DNA of 64,000 nucleotides from Sphingomonas sp. GTDB taxonomy: Bacteria; Pseudomonadota; Alphaproteobacteria; Sphingomonadales; Sphingomonadaceae. The notes below the pieces were generated by a model that worked only from the letters and a program-made list of their open reading frames with translations, was not told the DNA's origin and ran no database searches. Positions 26,747 to 35,502 of this stretch are shown here, one piece after another. How positions within the stretch are numbered: position 1 is the first letter of the stretch; every line of letters starts with the position of its first letter. The stretch spans positions 62,001 to 126,000 of the forward strand of contig JAFIGU010000055.1 in the NCBI GenBank assembly GCA_017849555.1. The letters run 5' to 3'. The position numbers and the translations under genes were made by a program.

Positions 26747-27977
26747 CGCGATCACCCGGGAAGAGTGCGTCGCGCTCGATCGGCGCGATCCGCTGGCGGA
26801 ATTCCGCGATGCGTTCGTGATCCCCGAGGGGGTGATCTATCTCGACGGCAATTCGCTCGGTGCGATGGCCAAGGCGGCGCCCGCCCGTGCCGCGCGCGTC
26901 GTCGAGCATGAATGGGGCTCCGATCTGATCCGCAGCTGGAACAATGCCGGCTGGTTCGAACTGCCGCTCGAGCTGGGCGACAAGCTCGCGCCGCTGATCG
27001 GCGCCGATGCGGGCGAGGTGGTGGTCACCGATACGACCAGCGTCAATCTGTTCAAATTGTTGTGGGCGGCGGCCGACATGCGGCCTGGCCGACGCAAGAT
27101 CATTCTCGAGGGCAGCAATTTCCCGACCGACAATTATGTCGCGCAAGGGGTCGCCGCGGCGCGCGGGCTGGAAGTGGTGCTGGTCGAGCGCGACGCGATC
27201 GCCGATGCGATCGACGAGGATACGCTCGCCATCAGCATCACGCACGTCCACTACAAGACCGGGCATATCAACGACATGGCCGCGCTCACCGCGCGCGCGC
27301 ATGCCGCCGGGGCGCTGGCGATCTGGGATCTGTGCCACAGCGCCGGGGCGCTGCCGGTCGATCTCAACGGCTGCAATGTCGATCTCGCGGTGGGCTGCAC
27401 TTATAAGTATCTCAACGGCGGGCCCGGCTCGCCCGCCTTCCTGTTCGTCGCCAAACGGCATCTCGCGACCGCGCGGCAGCCGATCACCGGCTGGTGGGGG
27501 CATGCCGACCCGTTCGCGCTGACCCCCGGCTATGCCCCGGCGCCCGATATCCGCCATTTCCTCACCGGCACCCAGCCGATCGTCAGCCTGTCGCTGGTCG
27601 GGGTCGGCGCCGATCTGATGCGCGCGGCGGATATGACGCGGGTGCGTACCAAGTCGATCGCGCTGACCGAAACGTTCATCGCCTTGGTCGAGCAACGCTG
27701 CGCCGCGCACGGCTTCACGCTCGTCTCGCCGCGCGATGCAAACGAGCGCGGCAGCCAGGTCTCCTTCGCGCATCCGCACGGCTATGCGATCATGCGCGCG
27801 CTGATCGATCGCGGAGTGATCGGCGACTTCCGTGCCCCCGATATCGTCCGTTTCGGCTTCACCCCGCTCTACGTCCGCTTTGCCGACGTCTGGGATGCGG
27901 TCGACGTGCTCGTCGACGTGATGGAAAGCGGCGCGTGGCGCGACGCGCGCTATGCCGAGCGCGAAGCGGTGACGTGA
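26736..27977 (+). CDS. kynU: Kynureninase
   Basis: A 413-residue PLP enzyme that splits kynurenine to anthranilate and alanine in tryptophan catabolism. The N-terminal [19 protein letters not shown] is diagnostic, as are [48 protein letters not shown], and [16 protein letters not shown] (the aspartate contacting PLP). The Schiff-base lysine lies in [19 protein letters not shown]. It overlaps the FAH gene on one side and its stop TGA overlaps a GTG of the transporter frame on the other. Tryptophan dioxygenase and formamidase are not in the window. Confidence 0.95.
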   Translation: MRPDAITREECVALDRRDPLAEFRDAFVIPEGVIYLDGNSLGAMAKAAPARAARVVEHEWGSDLIRSWNNAGWFELPLELGDKLAPLIGADAGEVVVTDTTSVNLFKLLWAAADMRPGRRKIILEGSNFPTDNYVAQGVAAARGLEVVLVERDAIADAIDEDTLAISITHVHYKTGHINDMAALTARAHAAGALAIWDLCHSAGALPVDLNGCNVDLAVGCTYKYLNGGPGSPAFLFVAKRHLATARQPITGWWGHADPFALTPGYAPAPDIRHFLTGTQPIVSLSLVGVGADLMRAADMTRVRTKSIALTETFIALVEQRCAAHGFTLVSPRDANERGSQVSFAHPHGYAIMRALIDRGVIGDFRAPDIVRFGFTPLYVRFADVWDAVDVLVDVMESGAWRDARYAEREAVT

Positions 27978-27988
27978 TCCGCGCGATC

Positions 27989-28960
27989 ATGAAGATCGAC
28001 GGATTCCTGCTGGCGATGCTCGCCGCGGTGGTGCTGGCGTTTCTCGCGCCGCGGCTGGGGGCCGAGGGCGGCGCGCTGCATATGGCGCAGGTGACCGAGA
28101 TCGGCATCGCGCTGGTCTTCTTCCTCCACGGCGCGAACCTGTCGCCGCAATCGCTGAAGGCGGGGGCGGCGAACTGGCGCGTCCATCTCGCGGTGCAGGC
28201 GACGACCTACATCCTGTTCCCGCTGATCGGCTTCGCGATCTTCTTCGGGCTCAGCTCGGTGCTCGCTTATGAGGTGCGGCTCGGGGTGTTCTTCCTGTGC
28301 GCCTTGTCGTCGACGATCTCCTCGTCGGTGGCGATGACGAGCATGGCGCGCGGCAACGTTCCCGCGGCGGTGTTCGATGCCTCGCTTTCGGGGATCATCG
28401 GCATGGCGATCACCCCCAGCTTGATCGCGATGGTCGCGGCGGTCAGCGGCGAGCCGTTCCCGATCCTGCCCGCGATCGGCGATGTCGCGCTGACCTTGCT
28501 GCTGCCGTTCGCGGCGGGGCAACTCTCCCGCCCGTTGATCGCGACATGGCTCGCGGCGCGCAAGCCGATCATCAACCGGCTCGATCGCGGGGTGATCGTG
28601 CTGATCGTCTATACCGCTTTCTGCGAGTCCACCGCCTCGGGGCTGTGGTGGCGCTATTCGCCGTGGGTGATCGCCGAGATCGCGGCGATCGCGGCGATAT
28701 TGCTGGCGGTGGTGCTGGGGGTGACGACCGCGCTGTCGCGCGCCTGCGGCTTCCCGCTGGCGGACGAGGTGACGACGGTGTTCTGCGGGTCGAAGAAGAG
28801 TCTCGCCAACGGCGCGCCGATCGCGCGGATCCTGTTCGCGGGCAACCCGGCGATGGGGATGATCATGCTGCCGATCATGCTCTATCACCAACTGCAGCTG
28901 ATCGTCTGTTCGATACTCGCGCGCCGCTATGCCGCGCGGGCGGCAGCAGCGGCGCGTTGA
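27989..28960 (+). CDS. Bile acid:sodium symporter (BASS) family transporter
   Basis: A 323-residue protein with about ten hydrophobic helices. ALVFFLHGANLSPQSLKAG near helix 2, SSTISSSVAMTSMARGNVPA and the conserved VFCGSKKSLANGAPIARILF near the end are typical of the YfeH/SBF-like branch. The ATG at 27989 is used; a GTG at 27974 overlapping the kynU stop would add five residues and would mean direct translational coupling. It likely moves an organic anion, perhaps a kynurenine-pathway compound, but the substrate cannot be read from sequence. Confidence 0.88.
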   Translation: MKIDGFLLAMLAAVVLAFLAPRLGAEGGALHMAQVTEIGIALVFFLHGANLSPQSLKAGAANWRVHLAVQATTYILFPLIGFAIFFGLSSVLAYEVRLGVFFLCALSSTISSSVAMTSMARGNVPAAVFDASLSGIIGMAITPSLIAMVAAVSGEPFPILPAIGDVALTLLLPFAAGQLSRPLIATWLAARKPIINRLDRGVIVLIVYTAFCESTASGLWWRYSPWVIAEIAAIAAILLAVVLGVTTALSRACGFPLADEVTTVFCGSKKSLANGAPIARILFAGNPAMGMIMLPIMLYHQLQLIVCSILARRYAARAAAAAR

Positions 28961-29031
28961 GCACGCCACTCGACAGCTTGGATCGGGCTGCGTATTTCGT
29001 TTACTCGCCCGGCATATAGTGGCCGCGGATA

Positions 29032-29556
29032 TTGGAACCCCGCCGCTTGCTTCTTGCCTTCGCCCTTCTGTTCGCCCCGCTCCAGGAAATCCCGATCGCC
29101 GCGCCGATCACGCATACCGGCGTGCGCCCGGCGATCGCGGCGACGATCGCGGGAATCGCGAGCTTCACGCGCTGGCCGCAACCGCAGGCGCCGGTGCGGC
29201 TCTGCCTCGCCGGGGTGACGCAGGTCAGCGAGCGCGATTTCGCCGGGGTCGCGATCGACGGTCAGCCGGTCGCGGCGACGCGGATCGATCGCCCCGCCGC
29301 GCTGGCGACGGCGCGCTGCGCGATCCTCTATCTCGGGCGGATGCCCGTGCCGGCCGCGCAGCGACTGATCTGGGCAAGCTACGGCCGCGCCATCCTGACG
29401 ATCGCCGAGGATGATCCGGAATGCCGCGGCGGGGCGATGTTCTGTCTGCGCGACGAGCCTGCGGCGGTGCGCTTCCTGCTCAATCTCGATGCGATCTCGC
29501 GCGGGGCGGTGAAGGTCGATCCGCGCGTGCTGCGGCTGACGCGAGGTGCGCATTGA
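29032..29556 (+). CDS. YfiR-family periplasmic protein
   Basis: A 174-residue protein with a signal peptide (RRLLLAFALLFAPLQEIPIA) and a YfiR domain. GIASFTRWPQ at the start of the domain, then TARCAILYLGRMPVP and FLLNLDAISRGAVKVDPRVL, are family features. Cysteines flanking CRGGAMFC probably form the disulfide known in YfiR. In Pseudomonas, YfiR holds the diguanylate cyclase YfiN inactive in the periplasm. The start appears to be TTG at 29032 with no strong ribosome site. It overlaps the cyclase gene by 4 bases. Confidence 0.82.
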   Translation: MEPRRLLLAFALLFAPLQEIPIAAPITHTGVRPAIAATIAGIASFTRWPQPQAPVRLCLAGVTQVSERDFAGVAIDGQPVAATRIDRPAALATARCAILYLGRMPVPAAQRLIWASYGRAILTIAEDDPECRGGAMFCLRDEPAAVRFLLNLDAISRGAVKVDPRVLRLTRGAH

Positions 29557-30803
29557 GCGCCGAGCGGCTTCCGACATTGGGCCGCGCGCTGGCGCGCGTT
29601 CAGCAGCGCACGATGCTGCTGACGTTGCTGCTCGCGCTGGCCGGCAGCCTGCTCAGCGGCGTGCTGATGGTCGACAGCTATGTGCGGCAGAATATGCGGC
29701 TGATCGGCCAGCTCGCCGGGTACAGCGTCGAGCCGGCGGTGGTGTTTCACGATCAGACCGCGATCGACGATGCGATCCGCCCGCTGCTGACGCGTGGTGA
29801 CGGGGTGCGCGCGGTGGTGGTGACTGCGGGCGGCCTGCGGGTCGAGGTGCGCCACCCGGAAGACGAGGCGCATAGCACGATCGGATCGCTCAAGGATCGC
29901 ACCGCCGCGCTGTTGTGGCCCGAGCCGGCGATCACGCGGATCGATCACGCCGGGCGCCCGATCGGCGACGTGCGCGTCTATGCCGGGCTCGGCGGGCTCG
30001 ATGGGTATCTCATGCTCGGCTTTGCCGACGGGGTGGGCGCGCTGATGCTCGCGGTGCTGCTCACCTATCCGATGGTCCGCCGGCTCCACCGCCGCATCGC
30101 CGAGCCGATCGGGGCGATCGCCGCGATCGCGCACCGCGTCCAGACCGAGCGCGCGCTGCACTTGCGCGCGCCGCGCGCGCCGATCGCCGAGATCGATTCG
30201 CTCGGGCACGATTTCAACGCGCTGCTGGCGGAGCTCGAAGGCTGGCAGGCGCATCTGGCGCGCGAGAACGAAACGCTGGCGCACCGCGCGATGCACGATC
30301 CGCTGACCGGGCTTGCCAATCGCGTGGTGCTGGAGGAGCGGCTGGCGAGCGAGCTCAAACTGGCTGCCGCCGCCGAGGCGGGGTTGGGCGTGCTCTATAT
30401 CGACGCCAATCGCTTCAAGGAGATCAACGATCAGTTCGGTCATGCCGCGGGCGATCGTCTGCTGATCGAGATCGCCGCCCGGTTGCGCGGCGCATTGCGC
30501 CAGTCCGATCTCGCGGCGCGCGTGGGGGGCGACGAATTCGCGGTGCTGATCGCGCCGCCGGCCGGCCCGGACGAGACGCAGGCGCTCGCTGCGCGCATTC
30601 GCGCGACGATGACGCCGCCGTTGGTGTTGCCGGGCGGCGAGCGGATCGCGGTCTCGATCAGCCTCGGCGCCGCCAATTTCCCCGAGGACGGTCGCGATAT
30701 CGCGACGTTGCTCAACGCCGCCGACCGCGCGATGTATGCCGACAAACGCGCGGCGCCGGCGCCGACGATCGCCGTGGTGCGCCAATCCTATAAACCGAGC
30801 TGA
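29553..30803 (+). CDS. Membrane diguanylate cyclase, YfiN/TpbB-like
   Basis: A 416-residue inner-membrane enzyme that makes cyclic di-GMP. I use TTG at 29553, overlapping the TGA of the YfiR gene (TTGA). Helix 1 is at residues 20-40 (TMLLTLLLALAGSLLSGVLM). A periplasmic CHASE8-like domain runs to about residue 150, followed by helix 2 and a HAMP segment. The GGDEF domain occupies about residues 245-405 with LARVGGDEFAVLI (the catalytic loop intact) and DPLTGLANR. The genes for its predicted inhibitor upstream and OmpA-type partner downstream give the YfiRNB arrangement. Confidence 0.9.
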   Translation: MSAERLPTLGRALARVQQRTMLLTLLLALAGSLLSGVLMVDSYVRQNMRLIGQLAGYSVEPAVVFHDQTAIDDAIRPLLTRGDGVRAVVVTAGGLRVEVRHPEDEAHSTIGSLKDRTAALLWPEPAITRIDHAGRPIGDVRVYAGLGGLDGYLMLGFADGVGALMLAVLLTYPMVRRLHRRIAEPIGAIAAIAHRVQTERALHLRAPRAPIAEIDSLGHDFNALLAELEGWQAHLARENETLAHRAMHDPLTGLANRVVLEERLASELKLAAAAEAGLGVLYIDANRFKEINDQFGHAAGDRLLIEIAARLRGALRQSDLAARVGGDEFAVLIAPPAGPDETQALAARIRATMTPPLVLPGGERIAVSISLGAANFPEDGRDIATLLNAADRAMYADKRAAPAPTIAVVRQSYKPS

Positions 30804-30889
30804 CCCGAACGGATCGAGCCCCGCCGATCCGCAGAAGATTGCCCAAGCCCGTCAGCGGCTTATATGAGCCTCAGTTCAGGAGGCAGAAG

Positions 30890-31417
30890 ATGACCCACCG
30901 ATATCTGCTCCTTCCGGCGCTGGCGTTGATCGCCGGCTGCCAGACGGTGCAGCCCGCGCCCACGCGCGGCTTCTCGCCGGCGCAGCAGGCGACGCTGCAG
31001 GAGAATGGTTTCAAGCCGTCGGGCGACAATTGGGAGTTCGGCCTGGCCGATCGATTGCTGTTCGCGAGCGACAGCGCCAACCTGCTCGACGATCAGCGCG
31101 TCGCTTTGTCGCATACCGCCGCCGCGCTCGCCAAAGTGGACATTCACGGCGCACGGGTGGAGGGGCACACCGATCGCACCGGATCGGCGACCTATAACGA
31201 GGCGCTGTCGCTCAAGCGCGCGACGGCGGTCGCCGATGCCTTGCGCGCCGGGGGGCTCGACGGCGACCGGCTGGTCGTGCGCGGTCTGGGCGCGCGCTAT
31301 CCGGTGATGAGCAACATCACCGCCGCGGGGCGGACCGAGAACCGGCGCGTCGTGATCATCGTTTCGCCGGACGACGCCCGGCCGGCGGCGCCCCCACCTT
31401 CCGGTGCGGTGCGTTAG
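30890..31417 (+). CDS. OmpA-domain lipoprotein, YfiB-like
   Basis: A 175-residue protein with a signal peptide MTHRYLLLPALALIAGC ending in a lipobox cysteine. An OmpA/Pal-type peptidoglycan-binding domain follows (VEGHTDRTGSATYNEALSLK, then RATAVADALRAGGL and GRTENRRVVIIV). AGGAGG precedes the ATG at 30890. In Pseudomonas, YfiB is an outer-membrane lipoprotein that captures YfiR and so releases YfiN. Its place 86 bp after the cyclase gene supports that role. Alone it could also be any OmpA-type lipoprotein. Confidence 0.85.
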   Translation: MTHRYLLLPALALIAGCQTVQPAPTRGFSPAQQATLQENGFKPSGDNWEFGLADRLLFASDSANLLDDQRVALSHTAAALAKVDIHGARVEGHTDRTGSATYNEALSLKRATAVADALRAGGLDGDRLVVRGLGARYPVMSNITAAGRTENRRVVIIVSPDDARPAAPPPSGAVR

Positions 31418-31437
31418 TTAAAGCAGGGTCGCCCAAT

Positions 31438-31471
31438 CCCGTTCGCCCGTCGACAAGCTCGGGGCGAACGG
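31438..31471. repeat. Dispersed palindrome, TTCGACAAGCTCAG family, short copy 4
   Basis: Only the outer arms remain: CCCGTTCGCCC and GGGGCGAACGG around GTCGACAAGCTC. It separates the YfiB-like gene from the convergent LacI gene. Confidence 0.7.
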
Positions 31472-31503
31472 ATCAGATTTTGCGCGAGATGCTTGGTCTT
31501 GGC

Positions 31504-32532
31504 TCATTCCCCGCCGGTGCTGGCGCGGATGACGAGGCGGACCGGGCATTCGATCCGCCGGCGGGCGTGCGGCGAATCGCGCACCAGCGCCTGCACCGCG
31601 CGGACCGCCATGTCGACGATCGGCTGGCTGACCGTCGTCAGCGAAGGCCAGGCGAAGCTCGACGCATCGCTGTCATCGAACCCGGCGACCGCGAGGTCCT
31701 TCGGCACGCGCAGCCCGTTTTCATGCGCATAGCCGAGCACGCCGAGCGCGAGTTCGTCGTTGAAGGTGAAGATCGCCGAAATGTCGGGAGCGTCCTTCAG
31801 CAACTGCCCCGCGGTGCGATAGCCGGTGGCGGGGAAGGTGCCGTCCCACAGCATCTTGCTGGCGGTGACGTCGCTCGCGCTCCCGCCGAGCGCGCAAACC
31901 GCGGCGATCAGCGCGTCGCGGCGCGTCGCGCTCGAGGCGAAGTTGGACGGGCCGTTGATGACGCCGAAGCGGCGATGCCCTTTTTCCCACAAATGCCGGG
32001 CAAGCTGGGAAACCCCGTCCGCATCGTGCGCGAACACGGCGACCGAGCGATCGGGGTCGAGCATCGGCGAGATCCGCACGTAGCGTACGCCGTCGCGCTC
32101 TAGCGCGTCGAGGAGCGCCAGATCGTCGCACAGGGGCGGGGGCAGGATCATCCCGTCGCAGCGGGTCTGGCGCAAGGTGCGCTCGTAATGATCGGCCGCG
32201 ACCGGGTTGCGCTGGTCAAATTCCTCGGTGACGAGATGATAGCCGAGCGCGCGGCAGGCACGCGCCGCGCCGCGCGCCAGCTCGCTATAATAAAGGCTCG
32301 CCGTATCGGCGACGAAGGTGCCGATCAGATAGGATTGCGAGGCAGCGAGCGATCGGGCGGCGAGGTTGAGCTGGAACCCGGTCTCCGCGATCACCGCCTT
32401 GACGCGCTCGCGCGTCGTATCGCGGACCGAAGGATGCTCGTTGACGACGCGCGACACCGTCTTGGCCGAAACGCCAGCGCGCTCGGCAACATCGGCTAGT
32501 GTCGCAGCCCTCCGAGCGTCTTCGTTTTTCAC
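31504..32532 (-). CDS. LacI-family transcriptional regulator
   Basis: A 342-residue repressor-type protein. The N-terminal helix-turn-helix reads ATLADVAERAGVSAKTVSRV and is followed by the hinge LAARSLAASQSYLIGTFVAD. The periplasmic-binding-like domain covers residues 60-342 and includes FGVINGPSNFASSATRRDAL and AIFTFNDELALGVLGYA. I take the GTG at 32532, which puts the HTH near residue 8; a TTG at 32562 would add ten residues. No sugar-utilisation genes are adjacent, so its regulon is probably elsewhere or only its own gene. A perfect palindrome lies upstream. Confidence 0.88.
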   Translation of the reverse strand: MKNEDARRAATLADVAERAGVSAKTVSRVVNEHPSVRDTTRERVKAVIAETGFQLNLAARSLAASQSYLIGTFVADTASLYYSELARGAARACRALGYHLVTEEFDQRNPVAADHYERTLRQTRCDGMILPPPLCDDLALLDALERDGVRYVRISPMLDPDRSVAVFAHDADGVSQLARHLWEKGHRRFGVINGPSNFASSATRRDALIAAVCALGGSASDVTASKMLWDGTFPATGYRTAGQLLKDAPDISAIFTFNDELALGVLGYAHENGLRVPKDLAVAGFDDSDASSFAWPSLTTVSQPIVDMAVRAVQALVRDSPHARRRIECPVRLVIRASTGGE

Positions 32533-32576
32533 CGACGCAGTTAAATGGCCGGACCGGGCCAAGTCCAGCAGGATTG

Positions 32577-32589
32577 TTACGTGACGTAA
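32577..32589. promoter_or_regulatory. Candidate LacI-family operator
   Basis: A perfect 13-bp palindrome TTACGTGACGTAA in the gap just upstream of the LacI-family gene. The size, CpG-containing half-sites and position fit an autoregulatory site. This is inference from symmetry. Confidence 0.5.
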
Positions 32590-32628
32590 ATTTAATCTAG
32601 GTTAGTAAACGGACTGTCGCGGCCGCGA

Positions 32629-33435
32629 CTAATGATCGTGGGCGTGCCCGTGCAGCGCTTCCAGCACTTCATCGGTCCGCGCCGGATCGCCGATCGCGAG
32701 TACCTGTCCGGCGCTGGCGGCGGTCAGCGGATCGCCGTGCCAGTCGCACATCCGCCCGCCCGCGCCCTCCACGATCGGTGCGAGCGCGGCGAAGTCGTAA
32801 AGCGCCAGCCCCGCTTCGCACACCAGATCGAGATGCCCCGCGGCGACCAGGCCGTAATTATAGCAATCGCCGCCATAGACCGGCCCCTGCCGGGCATGGC
32901 CGCCGGAGACCGCTGCGACCAACGCCAGGAACGCATCCGCCTCCTCCCCGCTGAACGCATGCGGGCTGGTGGTGGCGAGCAGCGCGCCTTCCAGCGTGGC
33001 GCAGGCGCGGGTACGCACCGCGCGGCCGTTGAGTGTCGTCGGCTGCCCCGCCGCGCCGAGCCAGCGTTCGCGCTGGATCGGCTGATCGATGATGCCGAGG
33101 ACCGGCCAGCCGTCCTCGACCAAAGCGATCAGCGTCCCGAAAATCGCGCGGCCGGCGGTGAAGCTGCGGGTGCCGTCGATCGGATCGAGCACCCATTGGC
33201 GGCCGGTGACGCCGTCCTTCACGCCATATTCCTCGCCGACGATCCCGTCGCCCGAGCGCTCGGCGTCGAGGATGCGGCGCATCGCCGTCTCCGCCGCGCG
33301 ATCGGCGAGGGTGACCGGCGAATGATCTTCCTTGATCTCCACCCCGTGCTCGGTGCGGAAATACGGGCGGATCGCCTCGCCCGCCGCATCGGCGAGGCGC
33401 AGCGCGAGATCGATATCGGTCTGACGGATCGGCAT
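32629..33435 (-). CDS. hisN: Histidinol-phosphatase, inositol-monophosphatase family
   Basis: A 268-residue metal-dependent phosphatase. The family motifs are VGEEYG (metal-binding glutamate), WVLDPIDGTRSFTAGRAIFG (the DPIDGT metal site) and GGDCYNYGLVAAGHLDLVCE, then YDFAALAPIVEGAGGRMCDW. In alphaproteobacteria that lack the HAD-type HisB phosphatase, this branch (HisN) dephosphorylates histidinol phosphate; a general inositol phosphatase is the alternative. A histidine-rich C-terminus (ALHGHAHDH) is unusual and could bind metal. The ATG at 33435 is divergent from the peroxiredoxin gene. Confidence 0.82.
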   Translation of the reverse strand: MPIRQTDIDLALRLADAAGEAIRPYFRTEHGVEIKEDHSPVTLADRAAETAMRRILDAERSGDGIVGEEYGVKDGVTGRQWVLDPIDGTRSFTAGRAIFGTLIALVEDGWPVLGIIDQPIQRERWLGAAGQPTTLNGRAVRTRACATLEGALLATTSPHAFSGEEADAFLALVAAVSGGHARQGPVYGGDCYNYGLVAAGHLDLVCEAGLALYDFAALAPIVEGAGGRMCDWHGDPLTAASAGQVLAIGDPARTDEVLEALHGHAHDH

Positions 33436-33499
33436 GCTACGTGCCTATCGCACCGCGCGCGTTCGCGCTAGAATAGGGCAGAAATTCAGGAGATATCAG

Positions 33500-34030
33500 A
33501 TGCGCCTGTTGCCGTTGTTCGCCGCGCTGGCGATCGCCGCCCCGGTCAGCGCCGCTTTGGCGCCGGGGGCCAAGGCGCCCGATTTCACGACGCGTGGCGC
33601 GATGGCGGGCAAGGTGGTGAAGATCAGCCTCGCCGAGCAGCTGCGCCACGGCCCGGTGGTACTGTATTTCTTCCCGGCGGCGTTCACGCCGGGCTGCAAT
33701 GCCGAGGCGCGCGCCTTTGCCGAGAGCCTGGAGTCGTTCCGCGCGGCGGGTGCGACGGTCATCGGCATGTCGGCGGATTCGGTGGAAGATCTGCAGAAAT
33801 TCTCGTCGAGCGAATGCGCCGGGAAGTTCGCGGTGGGGAGCGCCGGCCCGCGCGTGGTAAAGGATTATGACGTTGCCTTGCCGCGCATGATGAACGGTCG
33901 TAACATAACAAACCGGACAAGTTACGTGATCGACCGCAAGGGGCGGGTCGTCTTTGTCCATAGTGATATGAATCCTAAGGAACATATTTCGTCGACGCTG
34001 GAGGCGGTGCGCAAGCTAAAGGCGGGCTGA
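33500..34030 (+). CDS. Exported peroxiredoxin (AhpC/BCP type)
   Basis: A 176-residue thiol peroxidase with a predicted signal peptide (MRLLPLFAALAIAAPVSAAL), so probably periplasmic. The peroxidatic cysteine lies in FFPAAFTPGCNAEARAF, the PxxxTxxC motif of peroxiredoxins. A possible resolving cysteine is in SSSECAGKFAV, and YVIDRKGRVVFVHSDMNP is the usual C-terminal strand. AGGAGATATCAG precedes the ATG at 33500. It reduces hydrogen peroxide or organic hydroperoxides; the reductant is unknown. Confidence 0.88.
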   Translation: MRLLPLFAALAIAAPVSAALAPGAKAPDFTTRGAMAGKVVKISLAEQLRHGPVVLYFFPAAFTPGCNAEARAFAESLESFRAAGATVIGMSADSVEDLQKFSSSECAGKFAVGSAGPRVVKDYDVALPRMMNGRNITNRTSYVIDRKGRVVFVHSDMNPKEHISSTLEAVRKLKAG

Positions 34031-34131
34031 TCGGTGGTCACCACTTCTTAGCGCTTTGCCGATAAGCGCCGGTCGCAGGAGCTGATCGATCCACATGCGC
34101 CAGGCATCGTGGAAGCAGGGGGAATGGAACG

Positions 34132-35190
34132 GTGGGCGTCATTGGTACGCAGCGAATCCTGGAGAGCGAGGCGTCGCCCGGGCTGTTCGAGCGTATCGGC
34201 CGATTCCTTGCCGAACAGCGGCTTAGCCCCGAACCGGCGCATTATACCTTCGCCTATCACGTCATGAGCGACCCCGAAGGGCCGCTGGCGCGCGCGGTCG
34301 AGACGCTGACCGACGGCGGGGTGCGGCTGTCGCGCAAGGATATCGTATCGCTCGGCGGCGAGGCGGTGGCCGGGCCGACGGTGGAACTCGTCGCCCCGGC
34401 GCCGGCGCGCAATACGGCGCCCGAGGAGGAGCAGCCCAATCCCGCCGCGCTGATCGACCGGGCGAAGGAGCATGTCGACGATTTCGCCGACACGGTGCGC
34501 GCGATCCATGTCGAGACGCGCGGTTTCGGGCGCGACATTGCCGCCAGCGCCGCGGCGATACGCCGGCAGGGGGCGGTCGAGGGGATGGACGAGATCGCGC
34601 GGCTGACCGGCGCGATGCTCGATCGCGTGCGTCAGGCCGAGGCGCGGCTCGAGGCGGCGACGCGTGAGACCGAGGCATTGCGCAGCGCGCTCGACGAGGC
34701 GCGCGACAGCGCGCGGCACGATCCGCTGACCGAGCTTGCCAACCGCCGCGCGTTCGACGAGGCCTATGCCGCGCTCGTCCCCGGCACCGCGGTGGTCGTG
34801 GCGGTGTGCGACATCGATTATTTCAAGCGCATCAACGATCGGTTCGGCCATGCGGTGGGCGATCGCGTGCTCAAGGCGATCAGCCAGACGCTCGTCGCGG
34901 AATGCGAGGGGCATCTCGTCGCGCGCGTCGGGGGCGAGGAATTCGCGATCCTGTTCGTCGGCATCGCACTCGAGGAAGCGTGCGCGATCGTCGAGCGCGC
35001 GCGCGCCGCGATCGCCGCGCGGCGGCTGCGGTTGCGCGCGACCGACGCCTTCATCGGCGCGATCACCATTTCCGCCGGGCTTACCTGCGCCACCGGGGCG
35101 GAGCAGCAGGAGGAGGCGCTGGCCCGCGCCGACGCCGCGCTCTACGCCGCCAAACATGCCGGGCGGAACCGCGTGGATATCGCGCCGTAA
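34132..35190 (+). CDS. Soluble diguanylate cyclase (GGDEF domain)
   Basis: A 352-residue protein without membrane segments. Residues 1-180 are an uncharacterised helical N-terminal region ending in a coiled coil (ARLEAATRETEALRSALDEA). The GGDEF domain spans about residues 190-350 with HDPLTELANRRAFDEAY, VCDIDYFKRINDRFGHAVGD and ARVGGEEFAILF, a GGEEF catalytic loop expected to be active. The RxxD inhibitory site five residues before the loop is not seen. The start is a GTG at 34132 with GGGGGAATGGAA upstream. It is followed at once by the sigma-54 region. Confidence 0.88.
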   Translation: MGVIGTQRILESEASPGLFERIGRFLAEQRLSPEPAHYTFAYHVMSDPEGPLARAVETLTDGGVRLSRKDIVSLGGEAVAGPTVELVAPAPARNTAPEEEQPNPAALIDRAKEHVDDFADTVRAIHVETRGFGRDIAASAAAIRRQGAVEGMDEIARLTGAMLDRVRQAEARLEAATRETEALRSALDEARDSARHDPLTELANRRAFDEAYAALVPGTAVVVAVCDIDYFKRINDRFGHAVGDRVLKAISQTLVAECEGHLVARVGGEEFAILFVGIALEEACAIVERARAAIAARRLRLRATDAFIGAITISAGLTCATGAEQQEEALARADAALYAAKHAGRNRVDIAP

Positions 35191-35192
35191 GT

Positions 35193-35207
35193 TGGCGAAA
35201 TGCGCCA
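35193..35207. promoter_or_regulatory. Inverted repeat upstream of the sigma-54 promoter
   Basis: TGGCG-N5-CGCCA, about 75 bp before the -24 element and directly after the cyclase stop. The spacing is right for a bacterial enhancer-binding-protein site. The region between it and the promoter is AT-rich, as expected for DNA bending. Confidence 0.4.
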
Positions 35208-35281
35208 CTGGCGCGCGGTGAATATTGCCATTATTCCCGCGGGCGTCAGCTAAGCTATTGATTTATTTAGGCCAGAAAAAC

Positions 35282-35297
35282 TGGCACGGCTCGTGCA
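35282..35297 (+). promoter_or_regulatory. Sigma-54 (RpoN) promoter
   Basis: TGGCACG-N4-GTGCA, one base from the TGGCACG-N4-TTGCA consensus. The GG (35283-35284) and GC (35295-35296) are exactly 10 bases apart. Transcription should start about 12 bp downstream, near 35308, ahead of the first small ORF at 35355. Confidence 0.75.
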
Positions 35298-35354
35298 ATT
35301 CCCTTGGCATCGACCGCCGGATCGACCGGCGGCCACCACAAAGGGAATTGGATC

Positions 35355-35465
35355 ATGACCGACCGTTTCGTCTCCGCCCGCGCTTATGCCTTCAGCTTCG
35401 TCGGCGCCGTGCTCGTCGCCGCGCTAATGGTCAGCGCCGCCGTCCCCGTGATGCCGATCGCCTGA
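35355..35465 (+). CDS. Small membrane protein, 36 residues
   Basis: ATG at 35355 after AAAGGGAATTGG, stop TGA at 35463-35465. The peptide starts MTDRFVSARAYAFSF and continues as one hydrophobic helix (GAVLVAALMVSAAVPVMPI). It lies 47 bp downstream of the predicted sigma-54 transcription start and 37 bp before a second small membrane-protein gene. No known family is recognised. The combination of promoter, ribosome site and single-helix design argues for a real gene, probably acting in the inner membrane under envelope stress or nitrogen-related control. Confidence 0.65.
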   Translation: MTDRFVSARAYAFSFVGAVLVAALMVSAAVPVMPIA

Positions 35466-35502
35466 TCGCTGCGACCCCGACACCTCTAACAGGAAAGCAA
35501 TC

